A stretch of 64,000 bases of DNA from SBAX01 sp964646605 (GTDB lineage: Bacteria > Planctomycetota > Phycisphaerae > UBA1845), in the NCBI GenBank assembly GCA_964646605.1, contig CAZYEX010000022.1, forward strand, positions 1 to 64,000, read 5' to 3'. The translations under genes and the position numbers were made by a program. The notes below the pieces were generated by a model that was not told the origin of the DNA, did not search any database, and saw only the letters and a program-made list of their open reading frames with translations. Shown in pieces: positions 42,731 through 50,882 of this stretch. Within the stretch, counting starts at the first letter, position 1, and each line of letters starts with the position of its first letter.

Positions 42731-43399
42731 TCATCCCAGCGACGGAGGTAAGAGTCCGGCGCGAATCAGATCGGCCCCGCCGGTTTGCAAGGACGCCTCC
42801 AACTCCGCCAGGTCTTGGTAGACAACGCTCGCCCCCGCTTGATGGAGGCGTGCGGCGGTGCATGACCCACGGCTGAGCCCGACCGTGAACAACTCCGCCC
42901 CGCCGCCTGCACGGATCAACGCATCCGTCCCCGCCACGAGCATCGTCCGAGAATCGCCCTGGGCGAGCACGCGAAGCTCCGCCGGACGCCGCCGCGGGTC
43001 GGGATCGAGCTTCTCCGACCGCTGGAACCGCCCCTGAAGTCCGCGGCGTTCGAGAACCTCCCGCCTTGCAGCCAAATTCGATCCGAGCGTCACCATATGA
43101 CACTCGCCGAGACGCGACAACCGATCCAGCGCCCCTGCGACCTCGGGGTGAAGCGCGCAGGCGACAAGGGCCTCGTCCGCTTCGATCCGCTGCTCAAATC
43201 GCACTTGGTAGTCGCTCAGTTTCGCAGGTTTGGCCGCGCGAAGAACCTCGGCGCTTCGCCCTTGCGAACGGATCAACCGCCAGAACATGCCCTGATCCAA
43301 GGCCGACCAACCGACCTCGCCCGCCACCGCGACGTGAGCGGCATACCAGACCGGGGCCAAATCCACCAAGACGCCCTCGAATTCGATCAAGAACCGCAT
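42731..43399 (-). CDS. HAD-like protein with altered catalytic motif I
   Basis: 222 residues. The order of a HAD hydrolase is visible: MRFLIEFEGVLVDLAPVWYA at motif I, helical cap, MVTLGSNLAARREVLERRGL at motif II, and a Lys-Asp region SEKLDPDPRRRPAE near motif III. Motif I reads E-F-E instead of D-x-D, so both the nucleophile Asp and the acid/base Asp appear replaced. It may be a non-catalytic binding protein or have changed chemistry. It is 27 bases upstream of nadC on the same strand. Confidence 0.6.
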   Translation of the reverse strand: MRFLIEFEGVLVDLAPVWYAAHVAVAGEVGWSALDQGMFWRLIRSQGRSAEVLRAAKPAKLSDYQVRFEQRIEADEALVACALHPEVAGALDRLSRLGECHMVTLGSNLAARREVLERRGLQGRFQRSEKLDPDPRRRPAELRVLAQGDSRTMLVAGTDALIRAGGGAELFTVGLSRGSCTAARLHQAGASVVYQDLAELEASLQTGGADLIRAGLLPPSLG

Positions 43400-43580
43400 G
43401 GGCGGATTGTCGAGTGTCCAGTGACGGTTGTCGAACGCGGCCGAAGCGGGCAGAAAGACAGACGCGCGGAGGGATGAAGCGGCGGTTACCGGTCGTTGAC
43501 CGCCGTGTGGGCGATGGCTACGTTGTCAACCTCGTTCGGGACGTGCTTCGCATCCGTTCCGTTGGCAGAAAGGGAACGAC

Positions 43581-44147
43581 ATGGCTCGTATCGAAGGCAT
43601 TCCGCCGGGGACGGGCGGCCCGTTCGTGCGACTTGCGTACCGGATGACGCGACGCCGCCTGGGGAAGGTCGTGACCCCGATCCGCATCGTCGCCCATCAC
43701 CCCCGTCTGTTGCGCGCCCTCGCCCACATGGAGCTGGGGCAGGAGGCGGCCAACGCGGTCGATCCCAAGCTCAAGGCGTTGGTGCAAGTCAAGGTCGCGA
43801 CGCTCATCGGTTGCCCATTCTGAATCGACATCGGGTCTGCCGTGGGCAGACAGCTCGGTCTGAGCCGCGAGCAGTTGGCCGCTTTGCCCCGTTTTGAAGA
43901 GGGTCCGCAGTTTGACGGCCTGGAACGTTGCGTTCTTCGATACTCCGTAGGAATCACGGCCACCCCCGTGGAGGTTTCCGACGAGCTTTTCGGCGAACTC
44001 CGCGCCCACTTCAACGAAAAGCAGTTGGTGGAGCTGACCTCGTGCATCGCCTGGGAGAACTATCGAGCCCGGTTCGATCACGCGTTCGGCGTGGAATCGG
44101 AGGGCTTCGACGAAGGGTCGCTTCGCGCCCTTCCCCCCAAACCATAG
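43581..44147 (+). CDS. AhpD/carboxymuconolactone-decarboxylase-like protein, probable selenoprotein
   Basis: One frame of 188 codons with a single internal TGA (43821-43823, codon 81). The sequence before it ends VQVKVATLIGCPF and after it continues IDIGSAVGRQLGLSREQLAA, so the TGA falls exactly where the family's redox motif CPxC has its second cysteine, giving C-P-F-U. The downstream part keeps a full CMD C-terminus (ITATPVEVSDELFGELRAHF; LVELTSCIAWENYRARFDHA). A perfect hairpin follows the TGA (see the SECIS-like entry). AhpD-like proteins reduce peroxides or disulphides, and selenoprotein members are known. Without selenocysteine insertion it would yield an 80-residue fragment. Confidence 0.8.
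43835..43851 (+). promoter_or_regulatory. SECIS-like hairpin after the TGA of the CMD gene
   Basis: GTCTGCC, loop GTG, GGCAGAC: a perfect seven-base-pair hairpin in the coding region. The loop begins 19 bases after the TGA, with G first and U second, as expected of bacterial selenocysteine insertion elements that sit roughly 15 to 40 bases downstream with a short G-containing apical loop. Confidence 0.65.
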
Positions 44148-44150
44148 GCC

Positions 44151-44191
44151 AAAAAAACCAAGGGGCGACGCCGTGATGCGCGTCGCCCCTT
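44151..44191 (-). terminator. Intrinsic terminator of the minus-strand gene
   Basis: AAGGGGCGACG pairs with CGTCGCCCCTT (11 base pairs, 10-base loop, with more pairing inside), followed on the minus strand by GG and seven T residues. It lies 52 bases beyond the end of the gene at 44243-44773 and between two convergent genes. Confidence 0.8.
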
Positions 44192-44242
44192 GGGCATGTT
44201 GGTATGACGTTCGGCGGTTTTGCAGACCGCCCGGTTCGTCAT

Positions 44243-44773
44243 TTACTGCGGGAAGCAGAACGACCGACCCTTGACCGTCGGCGTCGTGGCGACCATGAAC
44301 TGTCCGCTCTTGGTCCGCGCCACGGCCTTGATCGTAGTGCGGCCGAACTTCGCCGTCAGTACGTTCTTGCAGGACGTGGGGCTCGGGTTGCGCGGATTGA
44401 AGTTCTTGTTCTTGGCCCGCGCCCAGCGCGACACCTGCGTCGGCGTGCAGGTCTGGACGATCGCGCCCTTGTTGATCCAATTGGCGAAGCTGTTCAGCGT
44501 CGCCGGGGTGGGTTTGCCGGCGCTGCCCGCGCCGCGCGTCTGCTCGCACAGGGTCTTGTACGAGTCAATCTTCTGCTCGAAGCTGTTGCAGCAGGTCCGA
44601 TAGGCCGTCGAACCGATGCTCGATCCGCCGCTCCGCTTGTTGCTGCTGCGACCGGTGCTCTTCTTCGATCCGCCGATTTTCCCCCAGGGGCTCGGGTTCG
44701 AACCGAAGTAATAACCCGAGTAGCTCCCGAAACCGGCCCGAGAGCGAGTGCTGTTGCGTTTGTACGTCGTTGC
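44243..44773 (-). CDS. Ser/Gly/Thr-rich basic protein with cysteines, unknown function
   Basis: 176 residues from MATTYKRNSTRSRAGFGSYS. The first 55 residues are Ser/Gly/Lys/Tyr-rich and probably disordered (GSKKSTGRSSNKRSGGSSIG). The rest is a helical part with YRTCCNSFEQKIDSYKTLCE, TLNSFANWINKGAIVQTCTP and a C-terminal strand set KFGRTTIKAVARTKSGQFMV. Five or six cysteines suggest disulphides or metal binding. No signal peptide. It has its own strong terminator and a GGAGACG sequence before the start, so it is probably well expressed. Not recognised. Confidence 0.65.
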   Translation of the reverse strand, partial: ATTYKRNSTRSRAGFGSYSGYYFGSNPSPWGKIGGSKKSTGRSSNKRSGGSSIGSTAYRTCCNSFEQKIDSYKTLCEQTRGAGSAGKPTPATLNSFANWINKGAIVQTCTPTQVSRWARAKNKNFNPRNPSPTSCKNVLTAKFGRTTIKAVARTKSGQFMVATTPTVKGRSFCFPQ

Positions 44774-45174
44774 CATGGAATTCGTCTCCAAAAAGGTACC
44801 TATGGGTTCGTCGGAACCCCGACTTTTGCGCTACATCGGAGGGGGTCGCTAGGGGCTTGAGATATTCAAGTCGCCCATGCGGACCCTGCGTGCAGAGAGT
44901 TCCGGGCTATGTGACCGGACCGCCGCCGCGCATCTCACGTTGTTTCCCGGTTGCGCACCGAAAAAAGTGTCGTTTAACGCTGAAAATGCGTGTTTTTATG
45001 CTCGCGGGCCGCGCCGCTACTCGAACCGCTTCGTTGCATCCCCGATCCGCAAGAGACAGACCGACCCCACGGCGCGCTGAAAAAAAATTTGATCCTGCGC
45101 CGGTTTTCGGGCACTTCCCGCGTGTCGGGCGGAGGAGTCGGGCAGTTTCACGACGGTCCGGGCGTGCCCGACCG
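44774..45174. other. Intergenic region without a recognisable gene
   Basis: Four hundred bases upstream of the minus-strand gene at 44243-44773 and downstream of the sigma factor. It contains an AT-rich patch near 44955-45000 and an A8 run near 45083, but no tRNA, repeat or convincing reading frame. Confidence 0.4.
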
Positions 45175-45750
45175 TCACGTCGCCTCCAACTCCGCCGCTG
45201 CTTCGCGCAGCTTGCTGAGACCCTCGAAAAGACGGGATTTGACCACCGACTCGGGCAGATCGAGGACCTCGGCGATCTCGGCGCGGGACAGGTCGTCCAC
45301 ATACCTCAGGCGGAGCACCTCGCGCTGCGCCTCCGGCAACGTGAGGACGATCTCGGCCAGCTTCGTGCGGGCTTCGTCTCGCGCCATCCGCGTGAGATGC
45401 CCGGTCAACGGCTCGAACAAATGCGACGCGGCCGGCAAGGCGTGGCGAACCTTGTGCGTGGCGCGCTCCCGGATGAGGTTCATGCAATGATTCCGAGCGA
45501 CCTTGTACAACCAGGGGCGGAAATGATCGGGGATGTCCTCCGCAGCCAGAACTTTGCAGGTGATATCCTGCACCGCATCCTCAGCCTCTTCCATCCGTCC
45601 GACGTATCCCCAGCAGAATCGAAGGAGGGCTTCGCGGTACAGACGGTGCAATTCCGCCGCCGCCTGCGCGTCCTTGAGCCGCAGACGTGACACCAGCACG
45701 ACCGTCGCTTCCCCGGGTGGATTGGAGGGGAGTCCCTGGTTATCTTCCAT
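45175..45750 (-). CDS. ECF-type RNA polymerase sigma factor
   Basis: 191 residues from MEDNQGLPSNPPGEATV. Region 2 is YREALLRFCWGYVGRMEEAE, DAVQDITCKVL, FRPWLYKVARNHCMNLIR; region 4 is LAEIVLTLPEAQREVLRLRY, VDDLSRAEIAEVLDLPESVV, KSRLFEGLSKLR. It directs RNA polymerase to a stress-type regulon. No anti-sigma gene follows. The gene is monocistronic with a 280-base upstream spacer. The frame upstream of the chosen Met is random-looking. Confidence 0.85.
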   Translation of the reverse strand: MEDNQGLPSNPPGEATVVLVSRLRLKDAQAAAELHRLYREALLRFCWGYVGRMEEAEDAVQDITCKVLAAEDIPDHFRPWLYKVARNHCMNLIRERATHKVRHALPAASHLFEPLTGHLTRMARDEARTKLAEIVLTLPEAQREVLRLRYVDDLSRAEIAEVLDLPESVVKSRLFEGLSKLREAAAELEAT

Positions 45751-46029
45751 CCCGTGTGCCTCGCCGTGCCGAACGCCGTGTGACCTCCGCGGCTGCCTGA
45801 CGCCTCGCAACCGGACCCGTAACAGTGTAGCCGTTCGGACGCCGACGAGGGAAGCATCCCATCCGACCGACCCTGCCTAACCTCCATTCGGCGCTAAGTT
45901 GCGTAACGTCCCGCAGCCGCCCGCCCAGAGCGGCGAGGCCAAACAAACGCGGCGAATCAAAAGTGACGATCCATCCTGCGATCGGTGCGGGGCAGGCGAA
46001 AGACGTTGCCTTCTCGTAGGCAATCTGTT

Positions 46030-46311
46030 ATGATCCGTGATATGGGAACTTCACGTCCACCGGCGGGCGACATCGTGGAGCGCGGCACCCGGCTATACGA
46101 GGAACGTCTTCGACCACTCCTAGAGCCGCGGCACAACGGCAAGTACGTCGTCATCGACGTTGAAACCGGCGAATACGAGCTGGACGAGGACCACCTGGCC
46201 GCCTCGGATCGGGCCGCAGCCAAGAAACCGGGGGCCTCGTTGTACGCCACGCGCGTCGGTTCCAGGTCTCTGGGACGAGTTGGCGGGCGCGCGGCGGTCG
46301 GCGACCCATGA
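46030..46311 (+). CDS. Small partner protein of a clan AA aspartic protease
   Basis: 93 residues (or 89 from 46042). The pattern TRLYEERLRPLLEPRHNGKY followed by VVIDVETGEYELDEDHLAAS and YATRVG is, from memory, the recurring small protein found just before retropepsin-like genes in cyanobacteria and other phyla (GKYVAIDVxSGDY type). The stop overlaps the next start by four bases, so both are made together. Role unknown; a substrate or antitoxin-like partner is plausible. Confidence 0.68.
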   Translation: MIRDMGTSRPPAGDIVERGTRLYEERLRPLLEPRHNGKYVVIDVETGEYELDEDHLAASDRAAAKKPGASLYATRVGSRSLGRVGGRAAVGDP

Positions 46312-46679
46312 TGGACGGATCCGTCGCTCCTGGTGGGGACGCCGTCGTCGAGCTTCGAGTCCGAGGACCGAATACCATCGCGGCGTTTCAAACCGTCGTC
46401 GACACAGGATTCAACGACTATCCAACGTTGCCTCAAGCCCACATACAAGCGCTCTCCCTGCCGTTGCGGGAGGAAGGGCGTTTTACTCTTGCGGACGGCT
46501 CCGAAACCGTGTCGCGCCTTTTCGCCGCGGAGGTCTGGTGGTTGGGTCGATGGCGACGGGTTTTGGTCGTTGAAATGGATGGCGGTCCACTTCTGGGCAT
46601 GGCCATGCTTCGCGGGTGCTTTCTCGGCGTGGAGGTGATCGACGGCGGGCGGGTCGAGATTCGCCCGCTTGCGACGTAA
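46308..46679 (+). CDS. Retropepsin-like clan AA aspartic protease
   Basis: 123 residues. The catalytic motif is FQTVVDTGFNDYPTLPQ, with Asp-Thr-Gly as in retropepsins, and the hydrophobic-hydrophobic-Gly motif appears in PLLGMAMLRGCFLGVEVI. It should act as a homodimer. It is the second gene of an overlapping pair. Substrates are not known for bacterial members of this type; the two-gene form resembles toxin-antitoxin organisation. Confidence 0.78.
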   Translation: MMDGSVAPGGDAVVELRVRGPNTIAAFQTVVDTGFNDYPTLPQAHIQALSLPLREEGRFTLADGSETVSRLFAAEVWWLGRWRRVLVVEMDGGPLLGMAMLRGCFLGVEVIDGGRVEIRPLAT

Positions 46680-46757
46680 CGGGCTCAAGGGTGCGCAGGA
46701 ACGACACCAACGAAACCGTCCACGGCAACTCACGATGGAAGGGTCCGATGCCGGGGA

Positions 46758-47798
46758 TCAGCTACGGACGAGTACGGTGTGTCCCGCATCCACCAGCGTC
46801 CGCTCGCGCTCCGCGAGGCGCATGTCCGCGTCGATCATCATCCGGCACAATTCAGGCATGAAAACCTTGGGTTTCCAACCCAGAAGATTGCGGGCCTTCG
46901 TCGCGTCGCCTTGCAGAAGGTTGACTTCCGTGGGACGCAGGTAGCGCTGGTCGAACTTGACGTGGTCGTTCCAATCCAGCTCCAGGCAACCGAAAGCCTC
47001 CTCCAAAAACTCGCGCACGCTGTGGCACTGCCCGGTGGCGATGACGTAGTCATCGGGGTCCTGTTGTTGCAGCATCAGCCACATGGCTTCGACGTAATCC
47101 CCCGCGTAACCCCAGTCCCGCTTCGCGTCGAGGTTGCCCAGATAGACCGTCTCTTGCAGACCCAACTTGATCCGCGTCGCCGACCGCGTGATCTTCCGGG
47201 TGACGAAGGTCTCCCCGCGGCGCGGTGATTCGTGGTTGAATAGGATGCCGTTGCACGCGAAAAGTCCGTAGGCCTCACGGTAGTTGATCGCCTGCCAATA
47301 CGCTTGCACCTTCGCACACGCGTACGGACTCCGCGGATAAAACGGCGTGTGCTCGTCCTGCGGAATCTTCGCCACCTTCCCGTACATTTCGCTGCTCGAG
47401 GCCTGGTAGAAACGCACCTCCCGCCCCGTCGAGTCGCGGTAGTCGCGGATCGCTTCCAGCACGTGCAAGGAACCGATGGCCACCACCTGCGCCGTGTACA
47501 CCGGCTGGTCAAAGCTCGTCCGAACGTGCGACTGCGCCGCAAGGTTGTAAATCTCGTCCGGATGGACTTCGCTGATGATCCGTCGAAGGCTCATCGCGTC
47601 CAGCAGATCGCCGTAGTGCAAATGGAACTTCACGTCAGTTTCATGACGGTCCTGATAGAGGTGCTCGATGCGTTCCGTGGTAAAGACGCTCGCCCGGCGG
47701 ATGACCCCGTGGACTTCGTAGCCCTTTTCGAGCAGAAACTCGGAAAGGTACGACCCATCCTGCCCCGTGATCCCGGTAATCAGCGCGACTTTGCCCAA
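46758..47798 (-). CDS. gmd: GDP-mannose 4,6-dehydratase
   Basis: 346 residues. Rossmann motif ALITGITGQDGSYLSEFLLE, then VHGVIRRASVFTTERIEHLY, catalytic residues in SSSEMYGKV and SPYACAKVQAYWQAINYREA, and FNHESPRRGETFVTRKIT, all standard for Gmd. It makes GDP-4-keto-6-deoxymannose, the precursor of fucose, rhamnose-D and perosamine. It follows the GT2 gene by 43 bases on the same strand, which suggests polysaccharide assembly. Confidence 0.95.
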   Translation of the reverse strand: MGKVALITGITGQDGSYLSEFLLEKGYEVHGVIRRASVFTTERIEHLYQDRHETDVKFHLHYGDLLDAMSLRRIISEVHPDEIYNLAAQSHVRTSFDQPVYTAQVVAIGSLHVLEAIRDYRDSTGREVRFYQASSSEMYGKVAKIPQDEHTPFYPRSPYACAKVQAYWQAINYREAYGLFACNGILFNHESPRRGETFVTRKITRSATRIKLGLQETVYLGNLDAKRDWGYAGDYVEAMWLMLQQQDPDDYVIATGQCHSVREFLEEAFGCLELDWNDHVKFDQRYLRPTEVNLLQGDATKARNLLGWKPKVFMPELCRMMIDADMRLAERERTLVDAGHTVLVRS

Positions 47799-47841
47799 CG
47801 ATGTCCTCCCGCTGCGTCGAGACGCCTAACTCGACCGAACA

Positions 47842-49065
47842 TTAGCCCGCGCCGATTGCGGCGACGGCGATATCATCGGACGTGGAACTGGGGGGTGAGG
47901 AGACAAATCCGGGGTGGGCGGAGTGCGGCTCGACGAACCAGGCGTGGATCGGCGACGCCGTCAAACCGCGAAGGCGTTCCAGTGTTCGGGTCGCGTGGAC
48001 GGGTCCCGTGTTGCTGACCACGACGGCCTCATGCGCCATGCCAAGGGCCGTTTCCAGTGTTGTTACGGGGATTCCTCGATAGCCCCGCCCCGCGCCCGCG
48101 AATCGATCGTCGCCGACCGCCGCGACGGTCAGACCCACCGCATCCGCGGCCTGAACGAACGGGTAGATGTTCTTCCCAAAGTCCGCGAGCACGATTCGCC
48201 GCACGCCGCAGCCCGCAACCTCGCCCATCCGACGTGCGATCTCCTCCCAGCGAAAGAACCGCTCGAACACACTCGGTGACATGCGCCAACGCCGAAACCG
48301 CCCTCGCTCCAGCCATCCCCGCCGACGCCCCGCTTTGACCCCTCGACCAAACGCCGCCTCGTGCCCCTGGCCGTGGGACAACCAATCGTAGCGCTGCACG
48401 CAATCCGCGCGATAGATCGCATGAGCCGGCGCCGGCAGATACCGGGCGATCACCCGCAGGTTGTTGCGAACGTCAAGAAACGTCGTGCGTTCCCCGCGCC
48501 GTGCGTGATTCGTTTTCAGATGATCGACGTGTACATCGCCGAAGACCTCCACCTTCCATCCCGCAGCCACGAGTCGAAACGCCAGGTCATATTCCTCGGC
48601 CTGCATGAAGAAACGACGATCCAGCCCGCCCACCGCCCGCAGAGCCTCGGCCCGTAGACCCACTCCGCAGCCGACGAAAACCCCCGGAAGAGCGCCGCCC
48701 TCGCGCCGCCCGTCCGGAAGGTGAACCGTAAACCCCACGGCCCCGAGCTTCGCGTCGCCATCGAAAAGCTCAACCATCCGCGTGAGCGATCCCCGTCGAG
48801 GATGCGAGTCATCATCCAAGAAAACAACGTATCGCCCGCGCGCTACATCGACGCCGTACCCCTTCGCGCAACTCCCGCGGTTGCAACCCAGACGAATCAT
48901 CCGATCCGCGCGCCCGCCGATCGCCTCCGGAGTTCCATCCGTCGAGGCGTTGTCCACCACGATGATTTCATAACCCCTACGCGGAAGTTCGCAGCCCTCG
49001 ATTTGCGAAAGCGTCTGCAGGACAACGTCCCGGCGATTGTGCGTCGCAAGGACAATGCTCACCAT
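47842..49065 (-). CDS. GT2 glycosyltransferase with extra C-terminal Rossmann-like domain
   Basis: About 407 residues from MVSIVLATHNRRDVVLQTLS. GT-A fold marks: EIIVVDNASTDGTPEAIGGR, GRYVVFLDDDSHPRRGSLTR and the acceptor-side FMQAEEYDLAFRLVAAGW. After residue 280 a second domain appears: RRIVLADFGKNIYPFVQAAD, AVGLTVAAVGDDRFAG, EAVVVSNTGPVHATRTLERL, resembling a nucleotide- or CoA-binding strand-loop-helix fold. The frame upstream of the chosen start is largely a translated ATTCCGCATTC-type repeat, so the start is moved inside. Probably adds a deoxyhexose to a surface glycan. Confidence 0.82.
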   Translation of the reverse strand: MVSIVLATHNRRDVVLQTLSQIEGCELPRRGYEIIVVDNASTDGTPEAIGGRADRMIRLGCNRGSCAKGYGVDVARGRYVVFLDDDSHPRRGSLTRMVELFDGDAKLGAVGFTVHLPDGRREGGALPGVFVGCGVGLRAEALRAVGGLDRRFFMQAEEYDLAFRLVAAGWKVEVFGDVHVDHLKTNHARRGERTTFLDVRNNLRVIARYLPAPAHAIYRADCVQRYDWLSHGQGHEAAFGRGVKAGRRRGWLERGRFRRWRMSPSVFERFFRWEEIARRMGEVAGCGVRRIVLADFGKNIYPFVQAADAVGLTVAAVGDDRFAGAGRGYRGIPVTTLETALGMAHEAVVVSNTGPVHATRTLERLRGLTASPIHAWFVEPHSAHPGFVSSPPSSTSDDIAVAAIGAG

Positions 49066-49152
49066 CGGAACGTGTTCAGCGTGAACGCTCACCGCGCTGT
49101 TTATCGACCGCCCGCCGAACTCGCCTGAAGCCCCGCCCCGTCCTCGCGTCTT

Positions 49153-49203
49153 CCGCATTCCGCATTCACCATTCCGCATTCTCTATTCGCCATTCGCCAT
49201 TTC
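49153..49203. repeat. Tandem ATTCnCCATTC repeat between GT2 and nadD
   Basis: About six degenerate copies of a 9-10-base unit (CATTCCGCATTCACCATTCC, CATTCTCTATTCGCCATTCG). It lies in the divergent spacer; if read as protein it gives the spurious N-terminus MRNGECGMRK of the long GT2 frame. Confidence 0.7.
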
Positions 49204-49219
49204 CCTTACAATCCGCACC

Positions 49220-49840
49220 ATGTCCTTGCGGATCGGCCTCTTCGGCGGCAGCTTCAACCCCATCCACTGCGGGCATCTCATCGTCGCCCGCTGCGTAGCG
49301 GAAAAACGCGGCCTGCAGCGCGTGATCTTCCTCCCCTCCGCCCGCCCGCCGCACAAGGACGATCGGGAGCTTTGGGACGCCTCGCACCGCGCCGAGATGG
49401 TCCAGCTCGCCATCGCCGGCGAACCCCTCTTCGACTTCAGCGACTACGACCTCATCCGCCACGGGCCCTGCTACACCATCGACACCGTCCTCCACTTCCG
49501 AAAAGAGTGGGACGCCGACACCGACCTCTCCTGGATCATCGGGGCCGACTCCCTCGCCGAACTGCCCTCCTGGAACCGTATCCACGAATTGGTCGACGCC
49601 TGTCGGATTGTCACGGCCGTGCGCCCCGGTTGGGAGGCGATCGATTGGGATGCGCTGCGGAAGGTCTTTTCCGAACCTCAGGTGACGCGATTGCAGGCGG
49701 GCCTCGTCGAAACCCCGCAACTCGAAATCTCCTCCACGGACATCCGCCAACGAATCCGCGAGGGCCATTCCATCCGCTACCTCGTCCCCGAGTCCGTGCG
49801 GGAGTACGTAGAACTCAATATAACACCCGGTCCGCAGTGA
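49220..49840 (+). CDS. nadD: Nicotinate-nucleotide adenylyltransferase
   Basis: 206 residues. Nucleotidyltransferase motif IGLFGGSFNPIHCGHLIVAR, substrate loop LPSARPPHKDDRE, then WIIGADSLAELPSWNRIHEL and the ISSTDIRQRIREGHSIRYLV signature. It adenylylates nicotinate mononucleotide to deamido-NAD. Divergent from the GT2 gene; followed by a long repeat-filled spacer. Confidence 0.93.
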   Translation: MSLRIGLFGGSFNPIHCGHLIVARCVAEKRGLQRVIFLPSARPPHKDDRELWDASHRAEMVQLAIAGEPLFDFSDYDLIRHGPCYTIDTVLHFRKEWDADTDLSWIIGADSLAELPSWNRIHELVDACRIVTAVRPGWEAIDWDALRKVFSEPQVTRLQAGLVETPQLEISSTDIRQRIREGHSIRYLVPESVREYVELNITPGPQ

Positions 49841-49914
49841 CGCGGATGCATCCTCCCGTCGCCCGGAGGCCGCACGACCGTTGCCAGGAGCTTCAAGTCC
49901 ACGATCCGCGACCC

Positions 49915-50270
49915 TTCCCCCTCTCCCTTTCGGGGAGAGGGCCGTGGTGAGGGTCGGTGTGAGCGTCCCGCATTCCCTCCCTCTCCCTGGGAGGGTAAAG
50001 GCGACCAAGGGAGAAGCCTGAACGGCTGGGGTGACGGTCCCGCATTCCTCCCCCTCTCCCTTTTAGGGAGAGGGCTGGGGTGAGGGTGCCTGAGCGCAAC
50101 CGCGCCGTGACCCGGCCTCACCCCGTTTGACCCCGCCCGTCCCCGGCGCGTGCCGCAGCCTGACCCCGAAGGGGTCCGCGAACATAGCCGGGGGTAAAGC
50201 GCAGCGCCACCCCCGGAACTGACCAGCCTCAACCAATCCTCCCCCTCTCCCTGTGAGGGAGAGGGTCCAC
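49915..50270. repeat. REP-like palindrome cluster after nadD
   Basis: Four copies of CCCTCTCCCTnnnAGGGAGAGG-type hairpins at about 49917-49938, 49977-49994, 50050-50074 and 50240-50268, the first and third trailed by GGGTGAGGGT. Between them is a GGGGGTAAAGCGCAGCGCC unit related to the field at 5451-6030. No gene is seen. Confidence 0.75.
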
Positions 50271-50648
50271 GGATCGACCAAGGGCGCGGAATGGGCGAGG
50301 GATGTTCATCCAAACTAGATAACGCGCCGGGCGCTCGGTCGGCAGCGCGTTGGGGAGCGATCAGGGGCTGAAGCGATTTTCGATTGGCGGTTTTCGATTG
50401 GAGTAGTCGCATTTCTGGCGCAGGGAGGAAGAAAAATCATCCCGACACCTTGTTCTCTCGGAAACTGCCCGGTCATCTGGTGATGCGATCCGCCCGCGAT
50501 CATCGCCTCCCCCACCTCCAAAGGAGGCGGGCCACCCGGCCAGAATCCGCAGAAACGCCCTTGGAAGCCAAGATGTCGTGAACACGACTAATACATGGGA
50601 GACATAAAGTAAAGTGTATACGCAATTTTATTATACGGCGGAATTCGC
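50271..50648. other. Intergenic region leading into the AT-rich island
   Basis: No convincing gene. It holds GATTTTCGATTGGCGGTTTT with TCGATTGG repeated, a GCCTCCCCCACCTCCAAAGGAGGC-like inverted repeat near 50505-50530, and becomes AT-rich from 50585, where composition shifts before the promoter at 50649. Confidence 0.45.
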
Positions 50649-50677
50649 TTGACACGCCCGCGATTGTAGATGATACT
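50649..50677 (+). promoter_or_regulatory. Strong sigma-70-like promoter of the structured RNA
   Basis: TTGACA at 50649-50654 and GATACT at 50672-50677 with a 17-base spacer, preceded by an AT-rich stretch that could act as an UP element. Predicted start of transcription is about 50684. Confidence 0.65.
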
Positions 50678-50683
50678 TATAGC

Positions 50684-50882
50684 ACCTGACCGGAGGGTTC
50701 ATGTGAACCCCGAGCGTGCAGGCCCGCTCGTCGCACTGCGGGGCATAGAGCATTGGACCGGGTTCTCAGTTATCCCGGTCATGCCGCTCCAAGTATGCGG
50801 TGGCGAGTGAAAAGCTGAGGAAGATTCGTTTTTTTGAACAGTTAAGCGCCTAAAGCCCGCAATTCGGGCTTGGGCGCTTTTT
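50684..50882 (+). ncRNA. Structured leader or small RNA ending in a terminator
   Basis: About 200 nt from a promoter to an intrinsic terminator with no reading frame inside. Hairpins found by eye: GGGTTC/GAACCC; GAGCG/CGCTC; a long arm formed by CTCGTC with GGCGAG and ACTGC with GCGGT, enclosing GGCAT/ATGCC and ACCGGG/CCCGGT; then the terminator. An A/T-rich single-stranded GTTTTTTTGAAC lies before the terminator. It matches none of the tRNA, tmRNA, SRP or RNase P landmarks I know. It could be a riboswitch-like attenuator for the two genes that follow, or an RNA partner of their products. Confidence 0.55.
50844..50882 (+). terminator. Intrinsic terminator between the RNA and the OST-HTH-like gene
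   Basis: AAGCGCC and GGCGCTT enclose AAGCCCG, loop CAATT, CGGGCTT: two stacked seven-pair stems followed by TTTTT. It ends only 23 bases before the next start codon, so the downstream genes need readthrough or a switch in folding. Confidence 0.85.

Noticed and set aside
49915..50270. CRISPR array
   Set aside because: Repeats are palindromic, irregularly spaced and of several types, with no constant-length spacers; no cas gene is near.
50684..50882. 6S RNA, SRP RNA, tmRNA or RNase P RNA
   Set aside because: The long closed rod with central bubble, GGAAGCAGCC-like tetraloop region, tRNA-like ends and RNase P core motifs are all missing.
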